A stretch of 64,000 nucleotides of DNA from Accumulibacter sp. (lineage in GTDB: Bacteria > Pseudomonadota > Gammaproteobacteria > Burkholderiales > Rhodocyclaceae), in contig NZ_JAZKUG010000001.1 of the NCBI RefSeq assembly GCF_036625195.1, positions 496,001 to 560,000 of the forward strand. Reading direction: 5' to 3'. A program made the position numbers and the translations under genes. Shown in pieces: positions 23,396-33,600 of this stretch. Positions within the stretch are counted from its first letter, which is position 1. Each line of letters starts with the position of its first letter. Below the pieces are notes generated by a model, which searched no databases, was not told the origin of the DNA, and worked only from the letters and a program-made list of their open reading frames with translations.

Positions 23396-24049
23396 ATGCC
23401 CAGCGGCTTCATGCCCGGCAGCGCTGCCGCGCCAGCGGCGGCGACCGCCGACGACCGGCGCGCCCTGCGCCGCACCCTGTTGGCGCGCCGCCGCGCGCTG
23501 CCGGCAGGCGAGTGGGCGGCATACTCGCAGCGGATCCGTGCCCTGCTGCGGGAAGCGCTGCCCCGACTCGCCACCATGCGCGTCGGCTTCTGCTGGCCGC
23601 GCGACAACGAAGCGGATCTGCGTCCGCTGATCGCAGACTGGCATCGCCAGGGCGAACCAGGTTTCATGGCACTCCTGCCGGTCGTCCTCGCCGCCGACAG
23701 CAGCCTCGCCTTTCGCGCCTGGTCACCGACCGTAGCAATGACCACCGACCGCTACGGTATCCCGGTGCCGGCGAGCGGCGAGCCGGTGCTGCCGGAGGCG
23801 CTGCTGATCCCGCTCGTCGGCTTCGATGCCGCCGGTTTCCGCCTCGGCTACGGCGGTGGCTACTTCGATCGCACGCTGGCCAGCCTGCGCCCGCGGCCAC
23901 TGGCGATCGGTGTCGGATTCGAGCTGTCGCGACTCGACTGGCTGCATCGCCAGCTGCACGACCAGCCGCTCGACCTGATCGTCACCGAACGCGGCCTCCA
24001 TCGCTGCACGGCCACGCCAGCCGGCAACCCCGCCGCCATGAAGCCGTGA
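23396..24049 (+). CDS. 5-formyltetrahydrofolate cyclo-ligase
   Basis: Converts 5-formyl-THF to 5,10-methenyl-THF with ATP, recycling a storage form of folate. The protein is 217 residues. Visible family elements are the basic N-terminal helix DDRRALRRTLLARRRAL, the C-terminal block LLIPLVGFDAAGFRLGYGGGYFDRTL, and AIGVGFELSR. The start may be ATG at 23396 or at 23411; the first 15 residues are low-complexity either way. It is divergent from slt and converges on the HDOD gene. Confidence 0.92.
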   Translation: MPSGFMPGSAAAPAAATADDRRALRRTLLARRRALPAGEWAAYSQRIRALLREALPRLATMRVGFCWPRDNEADLRPLIADWHRQGEPGFMALLPVVLAADSSLAFRAWSPTVAMTTDRYGIPVPASGEPVLPEALLIPLVGFDAAGFRLGYGGGYFDRTLASLRPRPLAIGVGFELSRLDWLHRQLHDQPLDLIVTERGLHRCTATPAGNPAAMKP

Positions 24050-24078
24050 CCCGGAGTTGGCTGGCGCGCGGCCGAGCC

Positions 24079-24921
24079 TCACCGCACCAGCGTCGTCACC
24101 TCCTCCCGCAGGTCACAGTAGTCGTCCTCGGACAGACCGAGATGGACGAGCACACGATCTGCCATCAGCTGCCAGCCGGCATTGGCGCGCATGCGGACAT
24201 ACTCGTCGTCCAGGTGCTCGGCGAGCGCGTTGATCGCGATCAGCGTCAGGGCCATGGGGTTGGGGAGATCCCTGGTGTCGAAGATGGACGGGTCATGGTG
24301 ATGGCGGATTCCCTCGCAGATCACCTCCGGGAGAAGCCAGCTGCGCGCCACCAGGTAACCCAGCGTCGCATGGTCGGTGGCATGCCGTTCCTCCTCGATC
24401 ACCGTCATCGGACGATCAACCGTGTTGTCGGCCAAGGCGAGGGTCTGCCGATAGTCGGGGAACTTCTGCAGCAGCATCGGGATGCCGATATCACGGAACA
24501 GGCCGAAGCAGTAGGCTTCATCGCGCGGTCCCCTCGGCAGGGTTGACGCGACATAACCGGAGATGCAGGCCACCTTTTCGGCGGTGTCCCAGAAGCGCTC
24601 GAACGACGACTGCCTGCCACCCATGGTCATGCGCAGCACGAGTCCACTGACGATGCGCGCGGTCATCCTCAGGCCGAGCATGCTGACCGCCTGCGCCACC
24701 GAGCTGATCCTGCGCGACAGACCAAAGAACGGCGAATTCACCGTCTTCAGCATGGCGGCAGACAGAACCACATCGCTGCTGATCAGGCGAACGACGATCC
24801 GGGGATCCGGATCATCCTTGGCCATTTCACTGTCGAGCCGCACCAGTATCTGTGGTCGCGCGGGGATATTGATCCCCTGCAGCGTTTTCTGGATCAGTTC
24901 CGGTGCCAACTCCTTTGCCAT
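24079..24921 (-). CDS. HDOD domain signalling protein
   Basis: A 280-residue cytoplasmic protein made almost entirely of an HDOD domain. Typical elements are RLISSDVVLSAAMLKTVNSPFFG, ISSVAQAVSMLGLR, GLFRDIGIPML and GYLVARSWLLPE followed by IRHHHDPS. HDOD domains resemble HD phosphohydrolases but usually lack activity; they act in signalling and chemotaxis-like regulation. No partner domain is present. The ATG at 24921 follows the strong ribosome site GGGAGGGAG; the frame is open 34 codons further upstream without similarity. Confidence 0.88.
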   Translation of the reverse strand: MAKELAPELIQKTLQGINIPARPQILVRLDSEMAKDDPDPRIVVRLISSDVVLSAAMLKTVNSPFFGLSRRISSVAQAVSMLGLRMTARIVSGLVLRMTMGGRQSSFERFWDTAEKVACISGYVASTLPRGPRDEAYCFGLFRDIGIPMLLQKFPDYRQTLALADNTVDRPMTVIEEERHATDHATLGYLVARSWLLPEVICEGIRHHHDPSIFDTRDLPNPMALTLIAINALAEHLDDEYVRMRANAGWQLMADRVLVHLGLSEDDYCDLREEVTTLVR

Positions 24922-25166
24922 CACTCCCTCCCGTCTCCCACGAACGCTGCCCAAAACTGGAATCCTGCGGCAGGACAGGCGCGCTCGCTGAAGCTTGCCG
25001 CATCTGCCTTGCCGGCCGATCACCCGGTCGCCGCGTCGTCATTGTAATGGTCCTCGCGGCCCGCTCGTTGGAATGGTTGCGAAAGCGGGCGGGGATGGAC
25101 TCTCGGCGGGCCTGCCACGACCGGCCGCGCGCGCGTGCAAGGCCACGCGGGCGAGGGTGCGGCCGC

Positions 25167-25172
25167 TATAAT
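25167..25172 (+). promoter_or_regulatory. TATAAT -10 element before uvrD
   Basis: A perfect TATAAT lies 31 nt before the uvrD ATG. The region 17 bp upstream is GC-rich and gives no good -35, so only the -10 is supported. Confidence 0.4.
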
Positions 25173-25202
25173 CACGCCCACCCGTCGCGTCCGGAACGAT
25201 CG

Positions 25203-27374
25203 ATGTCCGACCTGCTTGCCCACCTCAATGCGCCACAACTGGCCGCCGTCACACTGCCGCCGCAGCATGCGCTGATCCTTGCCGGCGCCGGCAGCGGCAA
25301 GACGCGCGTGCTGACGACGCGCATCGCCTGGCTGATCTCGACCGGCCAGGTCGGCCCAGCCGGAATCCTCGCCGTCACCTTCACCAACAAGGCAGCGAAG
25401 GAGATGCTGACCCGCCTCGCGGCGATGCTGCCGATCAACACGCGCGGCATGTGGATCGGCACCTTCCACGGGCTGTGCAATCGCCTGCTGCGGGCACATC
25501 ATCGCGAAGCCGGACTGCCGGCGCAATTCCAGATCCTCGATGCCGCCGACCAGCTGGCAGCGATCAAGCGCCTGCTCAAGGCGCTCGCGGTCGATGACCA
25601 GAAGTACCCGCCGCGCGAACTGATGCACTTCATCAACGCGCACAAGGAACAGGGAGTCCGCGCGGCGCAGGCGGAAGCCTACGACCGGTACACCAGCCGC
25701 CGCATCGAATGGTACGTCGAGTATGAAAGGCAGTGCCAGCGGGAAGGCGTCGTCGACTTCGCCGAACTCCTGCTGCGCTCGTACGAGCTGCTGCAGCGCA
25801 ACGAGCCACTCCGGCAGCACTACCGGGCACGCTTCCGGCACATCCTGGTCGACGAATTCCAGGATACCAACCGCTTGCAGTACGCCTGGCTGAAACTGCT
25901 CGCCGGACACGGCAGCACCGATCCGCAGGCAGCCGCCGCCTGCCTCTTCGCAGTCGGCGACGACGACCAGTCGATCTATGCCTTCCGCGGCGCCGAGATC
26001 GGCAACATGCGGGACCTGCAGCGCGAATTTGGGCTGGCCAGCGTGATTCGCCTCGAACAGAACTATCGTTCGCAAGGCAACATCCTGGACGCCGCCAATG
26101 CGCTGATCAGGCAGAATCGCGGCCGCCTCGGCAAGAATCTGTGGACGGACGCCGGCGCCGGCGAACCGATACGGGTCTACGCGGCCTTTTCCGACACCGA
26201 CGAAGCGCGCCGGATCGTCGACGAGATCGTCGAACTGGTGCGCGATGGCGTCTCCCGGCAGCAGATTGCCCTCCTCTACCGCGCGAACGCGCAGTCGCGC
26301 GTTCTCGAGCACCAGCTGTTCACCGCCGGCGTCCCCTATCGGGTGCACGGCGGGCTGCGCTTCTTCGACCGCCAGGAGATCCGGCATGCGCTCGCCTACC
26401 TGCGCCTGATCGTGAATCCCGATGACGACACGGCCTTCGCCCGCGTCGTCAATTTCCCGACCCGGGGAATCGGCACGCGCAGCACCGAGGCGCTGCAGGA
26501 AGCGGCCCACGCCACCCAGTCCAGCCTGTACCAGGCTGCCGCGAGTCTGTCCGGCAAGAGCGGCAGCACGATCGCCCGCTTCGTCCGGCTGATCGAGGAA
26601 CTGCGCGGCGAAACCGCCACGCTGCCGCTGCCCGAGCTGATCGAACACGTCATCGATCACAGCGGCCTGCGCCAGCACTATCTCGGCGAGCGGGATGGCC
26701 AGGACCGGTTGGAAAACCTCGACGAACTGGTCAACGCGGCGACCGTCTTCGTCAGCGATACTGCCACGGCGACCGACGAGAACGAGCGCAGCGATGACGG
26801 CGGGCTCTCGTCCTTTCTCGCGCACGCGTCGCTCGAAGCCGGCGAACACCAGGCCGGCGACGACCAGGAAGCCGTGCAACTGATGACCGTGCACTCGGCG
26901 AAGGGGCTCGAGTTCGACGTCGTCTTCATCACCGGCCTCGAGCAGGGCCTCTTCCCGCACGAGAACGCCACGCAGGAGCGCGACGGCATCGAGGAGGAGC
27001 GTCGGCTGATGTACGTCGCCGTCACCCGTGCGCGCCGCAGGCTCTACCTGACGCATGCCGAGACCCGCCTGCTGCATGGCCAGATGCGCTATTGCCTGCC
27101 GTCGCTATTCCTCGATGAACTCCCGGCTGAACTCCTGCAGCGCAGCAGTCGTGCGAGCGGCACCCCGCGCGCGACCAGCACGCCGGGCGGGAAGCAGCAG
27201 GCGGCAGGCGACAGCGGCCTGCGCATCGGCCAGAGCGTGCGCCACGCCCGTTTCGGTGTCGGCGTGATCGTCGCCAGCGAAGGCGCCGGCGAGCAGGCAC
27301 GGGTGCAGATCAACTTCGGCAGCGGCGGCATGAAGTGGCTCGCCCTCAGCCTCGCCCGCCTGACTCCCGCCTGA
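25203..27374 (+). CDS. uvrD: UvrD-type superfamily 1 DNA helicase
   Basis: 3'-5' DNA helicase used in excision and mismatch repair. The 723 residues hold all SF1A motifs: Q-motif LNAPQLAAVTL, Walker A LAGAGSGKTRVL, Ia VTFTNKAAKEM, Walker B VDEFQDTNRLQ, III GDDDQSIYAFRGA, IV EQNYRS, V MTVHSAKGLEFD, VI YVAVTRARRRLYL. The C-terminal UvrD tail (RIGQSVRHARFGVGVIV) separates it from Rep. The ATG at 25203 (MSDLLAHLN) is where homology begins; the frame stays open 100 codons upstream without similarity. It is followed after 230 nt by qor. Confidence 0.95.
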   Translation: MSDLLAHLNAPQLAAVTLPPQHALILAGAGSGKTRVLTTRIAWLISTGQVGPAGILAVTFTNKAAKEMLTRLAAMLPINTRGMWIGTFHGLCNRLLRAHHREAGLPAQFQILDAADQLAAIKRLLKALAVDDQKYPPRELMHFINAHKEQGVRAAQAEAYDRYTSRRIEWYVEYERQCQREGVVDFAELLLRSYELLQRNEPLRQHYRARFRHILVDEFQDTNRLQYAWLKLLAGHGSTDPQAAAACLFAVGDDDQSIYAFRGAEIGNMRDLQREFGLASVIRLEQNYRSQGNILDAANALIRQNRGRLGKNLWTDAGAGEPIRVYAAFSDTDEARRIVDEIVELVRDGVSRQQIALLYRANAQSRVLEHQLFTAGVPYRVHGGLRFFDRQEIRHALAYLRLIVNPDDDTAFARVVNFPTRGIGTRSTEALQEAAHATQSSLYQAAASLSGKSGSTIARFVRLIEELRGETATLPLPELIEHVIDHSGLRQHYLGERDGQDRLENLDELVNAATVFVSDTATATDENERSDDGGLSSFLAHASLEAGEHQAGDDQEAVQLMTVHSAKGLEFDVVFITGLEQGLFPHENATQERDGIEEERRLMYVAVTRARRRLYLTHAETRLLHGQMRYCLPSLFLDELPAELLQRSSRASGTPRATSTPGGKQQAAGDSGLRIGQSVRHARFGVGVIVASEGAGEQARVQINFGSGGMKWLALSLARLTPA

Positions 27375-27604
27375 CTCCTCCGGCAGGCGCGTGCGACAGG
27401 CTTCGCCGGCAGTCCGGGATGCCGCACGCGAAGCAGCAGACGGCGCGCCGCGCCGCGACCGCTTTACCCCCGATCCTGTGGACAAGCCTGTGCACCACCG
27501 CCTGGGAAACGCTGCAAGTGGCAATGCAGAAAGGAGTTTCAGTGCTTGCCTAAGAAGCGGGCAGCGCACTAGACTGTCGCGTTCGCCACGCCGAGGAGAC
27601 TTTC

Positions 27605-28579
27605 ATGCCATTCGCCATTCGCATCCATCGCACCGGGGGCCCCGAAGTCATGTCCTGGGAGGAGGTCACGGTCGGCGATCCGCAAGCCGCTGAAGTACGT
27701 GTCCGCCAGCGGGCGGTCGGCCTCAACTACATCGACATCTATCACCGCAGCGGCCTCTACCCCCTGCAACTGCCGAACGGTCTCGGCCTCGAGGCAGCCG
27801 GCGTCGTCGAAGCGGTCGGCAGCGAGGTCAGCGACTTCTCGCCCGGCGATCGCGTCGCTTACGCCGGTGGCCCGGTCGGCGCCTACAGCCAGGTCCGCTG
27901 CCTGCCCGCCGACCGCCTGCTCAGGCTGCCGGAGACGATCGACTTCATGCCGGCAGCGGCGATGATGCTGCAGGGGCTGACCAGCGCCTACCTGCTGCGC
28001 CGCACCTATCGCGTGCAGGCCGGTGATGCCGTACTCATCCATGCCGCAGCCGGCGGCGTCGGCCTGCTTGCCTGCCAATGGGCCAAGTTCCTCGGCGCCA
28101 CCGTCATCGGCACCGTCTCGACCGAAGCCAAGGCCGCGATCGCTGCCGCCCATGGCTGCGATCACGTGATCGACTACACGCGCGAGGACTTCCCGCGCCG
28201 GGTGCGCGAGATCACCGCCGGCGAGGGAGTCGCAGTGGTGTACGACGGCGTCGGCAAGGACACCTTCGCCGGCTCGCTCGACTGCCTGCGAACCTGCGGC
28301 ATGATGGTCAGCTTCGGCAATGCATCCGGCCCGGTGCCGGCGTTCGACCCGCTGCTGCTGTCACAGAAGGGCTCACTGTTCCTCACCCGACCGACCCTGA
28401 TGCATTACACGGCGCGGCGCGAAGACCTGCTGGCCCTGGGCGCCGAGCTCTTCGCGGTCGTCGCCGCCGGCAAGCTCAAGGTGGAAATCAACCAGACCTA
28501 CCCGCTCGCCGACGTCGTCAGCGCCCACCGCGACCTCGAAGCGCGCAGGCACACGGGCTCGACCGTCCTCCTGCCCTGA
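27605..28579 (+). CDS. Quinone oxidoreductase (zeta-crystallin type MDR)
   Basis: NADPH-dependent quinone reductase of the medium-chain dehydrogenase family, 324 residues. It has no zinc ligands. The N-terminal GroES-like domain contains RQRAVGLNYIDIYHRSGLY; the nucleotide-binding domain contains IHAAAGGVGLLACQWAK and VYDGVGKDTF. It resembles QorA/Qor1. ATG at 27605 after CGAGGAGAC. Its TGA overlaps the ATG of the TAXI gene (TGATG), making it the first cistron of a coupled trio with the TAXI and ParA genes. Confidence 0.92.
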   Translation: MPFAIRIHRTGGPEVMSWEEVTVGDPQAAEVRVRQRAVGLNYIDIYHRSGLYPLQLPNGLGLEAAGVVEAVGSEVSDFSPGDRVAYAGGPVGAYSQVRCLPADRLLRLPETIDFMPAAAMMLQGLTSAYLLRRTYRVQAGDAVLIHAAAGGVGLLACQWAKFLGATVIGTVSTEAKAAIAAAHGCDHVIDYTREDFPRRVREITAGEGVAVVYDGVGKDTFAGSLDCLRTCGMMVSFGNASGPVPAFDPLLLSQKGSLFLTRPTLMHYTARREDLLALGAELFAVVAAGKLKVEINQTYPLADVVSAHRDLEARRHTGSTVLLP

Positions 28580-29934
28580 TGGAGCGACTGCGCGCACGCC
28601 TGGTCGCGCTGCGCTTCGTGCTGGCGACGGCCTGGCCGATCATCCTGATCACCGCCATCGGCCTGGTCGTCGCCTACCAGTTCGTCGCCCCGGAACCGCC
28701 GCGGCGGATCACGATCAGCACCGGCAGTGAAGCCGGCGCCTACCATGCCTATGCCCAGCGCTACGCCGCCATTCTGGCCAGCAAGGGGATCACCCTCGAC
28801 ATCAGGACCTCGGCCGGTTCCCACGAGAACATCCGGCGCCTGGAGAACGGCGAAGCCGAGGTCGCCTTCGTCCAGGGCGGCGTGGTCGCCAGGCCGACCG
28901 GCGAAGACGAGGACGAACCGGGGCCGCTGCGCTCGCTGGGCAGCGTCGCGTACGAACCAGTGTGGGTGTTCTACCGTGGCGAGCCACGCGTGAGCAAGCT
29001 CCATCAACTCGACGGCCGCCGCATCGCCGTCGGCGAGGATGGCAGCGGCATCCGCGGGCTCGCACTGCAACTGCTCACCGCCAACGAAATCAAGAGCGAC
29101 AGCCCCAACCTGCTGCCGCTGGCCGGGCTGGGCGCAGCCGAGGCCCTGCAGCGCGGGGAGATCGATGCCGCCTTCATCGTCGCCGCCCAGGAGGCGCCCG
29201 TCGTACAAGTGATGCTGCGTTCGCCGGGTCTGCGCGTCGTCAGCTTCAGCCAGGCCGATGCCTACCTGCGGCTGTTTCCCTTCCTGTCGAAGGTCATCCT
29301 GCCGCACGGTGTCGTCAGCCTCGTCCGCGACCTGCCGCCGCGCGACACGCTCCTGCTGGCGACCACCGCCAACGTCATCGTCCGCGAGGACCTGCACCCG
29401 GCGCTGGCCAGCCTGCTGCTGCAGGCGATGACCGAGGTCAACGGCAAGAGCGGCTTCTTCCAGCGGGCCGGCGAATTTCCCGCCTACCGCGATCGCAGCT
29501 TCGCACTGTCGCCCGAAGCCGAACGCTTCTACAAGTCTGGACCACCGTTCCTGCAGCGCTACCTGCCCTTCTGGGTGGCGGTGCTGGTCGAGCGCCTGTT
29601 CGTCATGATCCTGCCGTTGGCCATGCTGCTGCTGCCACTGCTCAAGTTCGCGCCGTCGATCTACAGCTGGCGCGTCCGTTCGAAGATCGTCCGCTGTTAC
29701 GGCGACCTCAAGTTGCTCGAGAACGAGCTGCGCCGGAATGACGACCCGGCGCGACACGTCGAGTACGCGCACCAGTTGCAAACGATCGAGGAGACGGCGA
29801 GCAGACTCAAGATTCCGCTCGCCTTCAGCGATCTGCTTTACACTTTGCGCGAGCACATCAACCTGGTGCGCAACGAGCTTGGCAAGCTCGCCGCCAGGAA
29901 CCACAAGAACGAGAACGGAGACGACAAGCGATGA
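28579..29934 (+). CDS. TAXI-family solute-binding protein with C-terminal membrane segment
   Basis: A 451-residue protein. An N-terminal hydrophobic segment (about 14-34) anchors or exports it. Residues about 42-300 match TRAP-transporter-associated TAXI substrate-binding proteins (ISTGSEAGAYHAYAQRYAAIL, IRTSAGSHENIRRLENGEAEVAFVQGG, GEDGSGIR). A second hydrophobic segment occurs at about 329-355, followed by a basic and helical cytoplasmic tail with coiled-coil character. Standard TRAP permease genes are not nearby, so this is an orphan. It may be a membrane-bound sensor rather than a transporter subunit; that is inference. It overlaps qor by 1 nt and the ParA gene by 4 nt. Confidence 0.82.
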   Translation: MERLRARLVALRFVLATAWPIILITAIGLVVAYQFVAPEPPRRITISTGSEAGAYHAYAQRYAAILASKGITLDIRTSAGSHENIRRLENGEAEVAFVQGGVVARPTGEDEDEPGPLRSLGSVAYEPVWVFYRGEPRVSKLHQLDGRRIAVGEDGSGIRGLALQLLTANEIKSDSPNLLPLAGLGAAEALQRGEIDAAFIVAAQEAPVVQVMLRSPGLRVVSFSQADAYLRLFPFLSKVILPHGVVSLVRDLPPRDTLLLATTANVIVREDLHPALASLLLQAMTEVNGKSGFFQRAGEFPAYRDRSFALSPEAERFYKSGPPFLQRYLPFWVAVLVERLFVMILPLAMLLLPLLKFAPSIYSWRVRSKIVRCYGDLKLLENELRRNDDPARHVEYAHQLQTIEETASRLKIPLAFSDLLYTLREHINLVRNELGKLAARNHKNENGDDKR

Positions 29935-30557
29935 AATCCTTTCTGATTGCCAATCCAAAGGGGGGTTCGGGCAAATCGACGCTGGCGATCAATCTTGCCG
30001 GCCATCTCGCACGCAGGGGTCATCGCGTGATGCTCGGCGACGTCGATCGCCAGCAGTCGTCGCGCGAGTGGCTGCAACTGCGACCATCGCTGCTGCCCAG
30101 CATTCGCAGTTGGGAGATCGAGCCCGGCAAGACGGCCAAGCCGCCGAAAGGAACGACGCACGTCATTCTCGACACGCCCGCCGGTCTCCACGGCAAGGCA
30201 CTCGACACGGTCATCAAGCAGGTCAACAGGGTTCTGGTGCCGGTACAGCCTTCGCTCTTCGACATCCTCGCCACCCGCCACTTTCTCGACGTGCTGCTGG
30301 CGGAAAAGGCGGTGCGCAACGAACAGGCCTTCGTTGCCGTGGTCGGCATGCGCGTCGATCCACGCACCCGTGCCGCCGCCGAGCTCGAACGCTTTCTCGC
30401 CCGCTACGATCTGCCGGTGCTGACCCATCTGCGCACGACGCAGCTCTACGTCCAGACGACGATGCACGGCATGACCATGTTCGACCTGTCGGCATCACGC
30501 GCGGCAAAGGACCTCGAGCAGTGGCAGCCGATCATCGACTGGGTCGATAATAGCTGA
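29931..30557 (+). CDS. ParA-family ATPase
   Basis: A 208-residue P-loop ATPase of the ParA/MinD group. The deviant Walker A is NPKGGSGKSTLAINLA; the Asp of the A' motif is in GDVDRQQSS; Walker B is VILDTPAG. It is short, without an N-terminal DNA-binding domain, like orphan ParAs that position cellular cargo. No parB and no plasmid features are nearby. The ATG at 29931 overlaps the TAXI stop (ATGA), so its cargo may be linked to that membrane protein (inference). A 9-bp hairpin follows 6 nt after the stop. Confidence 0.9.
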   Translation: MKSFLIANPKGGSGKSTLAINLAGHLARRGHRVMLGDVDRQQSSREWLQLRPSLLPSIRSWEIEPGKTAKPPKGTTHVILDTPAGLHGKALDTVIKQVNRVLVPVQPSLFDILATRHFLDVLLAEKAVRNEQAFVAVVGMRVDPRTRAAAELERFLARYDLPVLTHLRTTQLYVQTTMHGMTMFDLSASRAAKDLEQWQPIIDWVDNS

Positions 30558-30562
30558 GGCCC

Positions 30563-30584
30563 GGCCCCGGATCGCTCCGGGGCC
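30563..30584 (+). terminator. Strong GC hairpin after parA
   Basis: A perfect inverted repeat GGCCCCGGA/TCCGGGGCC with loop TCGC begins 6 nt past the parA stop. There is no T-run, so termination would not be classical; it may instead stabilise the mRNA 3' end. Confidence 0.45.
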
Positions 30585-30671
30585 GCGGCCGGCCGCGCGC
30601 CGGGAGACGATGGCCACCCCGCAGTTGGTCGCAGCCCCCAGCGCAGGGCGTCTTCTGCCGAGCGCCCGGGG

Positions 30672-30677
30672 TAGAAT
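30672..30677 (+). promoter_or_regulatory. TAGAAT -10-like element before dnaE
   Basis: TAGAAT ends 6 nt before the dnaE ATG, in the context GGTAGAATGC. The same GGTAGAATGC string precedes metG at 52304-52313. If it is a true -10, the dnaE leader would be nearly absent. No clear -35 is visible. Confidence 0.3.
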
Positions 30678-30683
30678 GCGCCC

Positions 30684-33600
30684 ATGTCCGAGACGCCGTA
30701 CATCCACCTTCGCCTGCACAGCGAATACTCGATCACCGACGGCATCGTCCGCCTGGACGCAGCCGTCGCCCGCGCCGCCGCCTGCGGCATGCCGGCCCTG
30801 GCACTGACCGACCTGGCCAACGTCTTTGCCCTCGTCAAGTTCCACTCGGCCGCACGCAGCAAGGGGATCAAGCCGCTGTTCGGCTGCGACCTGTTCATTG
30901 CCAACGAAACCGATGCCGATCGGCCGCATCGCCTGCTCGTGCTCTGCCGCTCGCCGCGTGGCTACCAGCAACTCTGCGAGTTGCTGTCGCGCGCCTACCT
31001 GACACCGCGCGTCCGCGGCCGGGCCGAGGTCAGCCGCCGGATGCTGCGCGAGGTCGGCGTCGACGGACTGATCGCGCTCTCCGGCGCCGCCAGCGGCGAT
31101 GTCGGCGAAGCCCTCCTGCAAGGCAACCTCGACCAGGCGGCGCAGCGCGCCCGGCAGTGGCACGAGCTGTTCGGCGACGCCTTCTACCTCGAAGTGCAGC
31201 GCCCCGGGATGCCGCAGGCGGAGTCGCTGGTTGCGGCAACCGCCGACCTCGCGGCGGAACTCGGGCTGCCGCTGGTCGCCACCCACCCGATCCAGTTTCT
31301 CGAACGCGAGGACTTCAACGCGCACGAGGCGCGCGTCTGCATCGCCGAAGGCTACATGCTCGGTGACGCACGCCGCCCGCGCCCGTACAGCGAGGAACAG
31401 TATTTCAAGAGCAGCGAGGAGATGGTCGAACTGTTTGCCGACCACCCCGCGGCGCTCGCCAACTCGGTCGAGATCGCCAAGCGCTGCAACCTGCAGCTCA
31501 CCCTCGGCAAGAGCTACCTGCCGGATTTCCCGACGCCTCCGGGCACGACACTCGCCGACTACCTGCGCCGGGAGGCCGAGGCCGGGCTCGAGCGGCGCTT
31601 GCAGCAACTGTTCCCCAACAGCGCGGCGCGCCAGGCGGAACGCCCGCAGTACGACGCCCGCCTGCAGCTCGAGACCGACACCATCGTCCAGATGGGATTC
31701 CCGGGCTACTTCCTGATCGTTGCCGACTTCATCAACTGGGCAAAGCGCAACGGTTGTCCGGTCGGTCCGGGACGCGGCTCGGGCGCCGGCTCGGTGGTTG
31801 CCTACGCACTCGGCATCACCGACCTCGATCCGCTGCGCTACGCGCTGCTCTTCGAGCGCTTCCTCAACCCCGAGCGGGTGTCGATGCCCGACTTCGACAT
31901 CGATTTCTGCCAGGACAACCGCTGGCGCGTCATCGAGTACGTCCGCCAGAAGTACGGCAGCGCGGCGGTGGCGCAGATAGTGACCTTCGGCACCATGTCG
32001 TCGAAGGCGGTGATTCGCGACGTCGGCCGCGTACTCGACCTGCCGTACAACTTCTGTGATCAGTTGTCGAAGCTGATCCCGGTCGAAACCAACAGGCCGC
32101 TCTCGCTGGCCAAGGCGATCGCCGCCGAGCCGCAATTGCAGGCCCGGCTCGACAGCGAGGAAGAAGTCCGGCAGCTCTTCGACCTCGCCGGCCGCCTCGA
32201 GGACCTGACGCGCAATGTCGGCATGCACGCCGGTGGCGTCCTCATCGCCCCCGGCAAGCTGAGCGACTTCTGTCCGGTGTACTCGGCCGATGGCGGCGGT
32301 TCGGTGGTGTCGCAGTTCGACAAGGACGATGTCGAGAAGATCGGGCTGGTCAAGTTCGACTTCCTCGGGCTGCGCAACCTGACGATCATCGAGCTGGCGT
32401 TGCAGTACGTCGAAAGACTGAGTGGCGAACGCCCCGACCTCGCGACGCTGGCCTTCGACGACCCGAAGGCCTACCAGGTTCTCAAGGACGGCAACACGAC
32501 GGCGATCTTCCAGGTCGAATCCGATGGCATGAAGAAGCTCGTCCGCAAGCTGGCGCCGGATCGCTTCGAGGACATCATCGCCGTCCTCGCGCTCTATCGC
32601 CCCGGCCCGCTCGGCTCCGGCATGGTCGACGACTTCATCCTGCGCAAGAAGGGGCAGCAGAGGATCGATTACTACATCGACGACCTCAAGGCCTGTCTCG
32701 AACCGACCTACGGCGTCATCGTCTATCAGGAACAGGTGATGCAGATCGCGCAGATCATCGGCGGCTACACGCTCGGCGCCGCCGACCTGCTGCGCCGGGC
32801 GATGGGCAAGAAGAAGGCCGAGGAGATGGCGCTGCACCGTGACCTGATGCGCGAAGGCGCGCGCAGGAAGGGCTACGACGAGAAGCTCGCGATGCAGCTC
32901 TTCGACCTGATGGAGAAGTTCGCCGAGTACGGCTTCAACAAGTCGCACACCGCCGCCTATGCCGTCGTCACCTACCACACCGCCTGGCTCAAGGCGCACC
33001 ACTGCGCCGCCTTCATGGCGGCGACGCTGTCGTCCGAAATGGACCTCACCGATACCGTCAAGACCTTCCACGATGACGCGATCGCCAACGGACTGACGAT
33101 CCTCGGCCCGGACGTCAACGCATCCGAACACCGCTTCACCCCGGTCGATCGCCAGACCGTCCGCTACGGCCTCGGCGCCGTCAAGGGCACCGGCGAACAG
33201 GCGGTGACGGCGATCATCCGCGCCCGCACCGCCAACGGCCCATTCAAGGATCTCTTCGACTTCTGCCAACGCGTCGACAAGCGACTGGTCAACCGCCGGA
33301 CGATCGAAGCGCTGGTCCGCGCCGGCGCCTTCGACGCCCTCGACAGCCATCGCGCGCGCCTGCTCGCCTCGGTCGGCATCGCCATCGACGCCGCCGAGCA
33401 GGCCGAACGCAACGCCATGCAGGTCAGCCTCTTCGACCTCCTCGACAACGCCGGCGACGCGGCCGGCGAGCAAGGGCCGCCGTACGTCGAGGCGCCACGC
33501 TGGGACGAACGCCAGCAGCTCAACGAGGAGAAGCTGGCGCTCGGCTTCTACTTTTCCGGCCACCCCTTCCGCGCCGTGCAGGGCGAGATCGCGCACTTCG

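Noticed and set aside
27470..27510. DnaA-box-like TGTGGACAA downstream of uvrD, considered as part of an origin
   Set aside because: Only one near-match, no cluster of boxes, no AT-rich stretch and no dnaA, dnaN or parB nearby.
29931..30557. ParA gene as evidence of an integrated plasmid or chromosome partition locus
   Set aside because: No parB, no parS-like repeats and no replication genes; the 4-nt overlap with the TAXI gene points to a local function.
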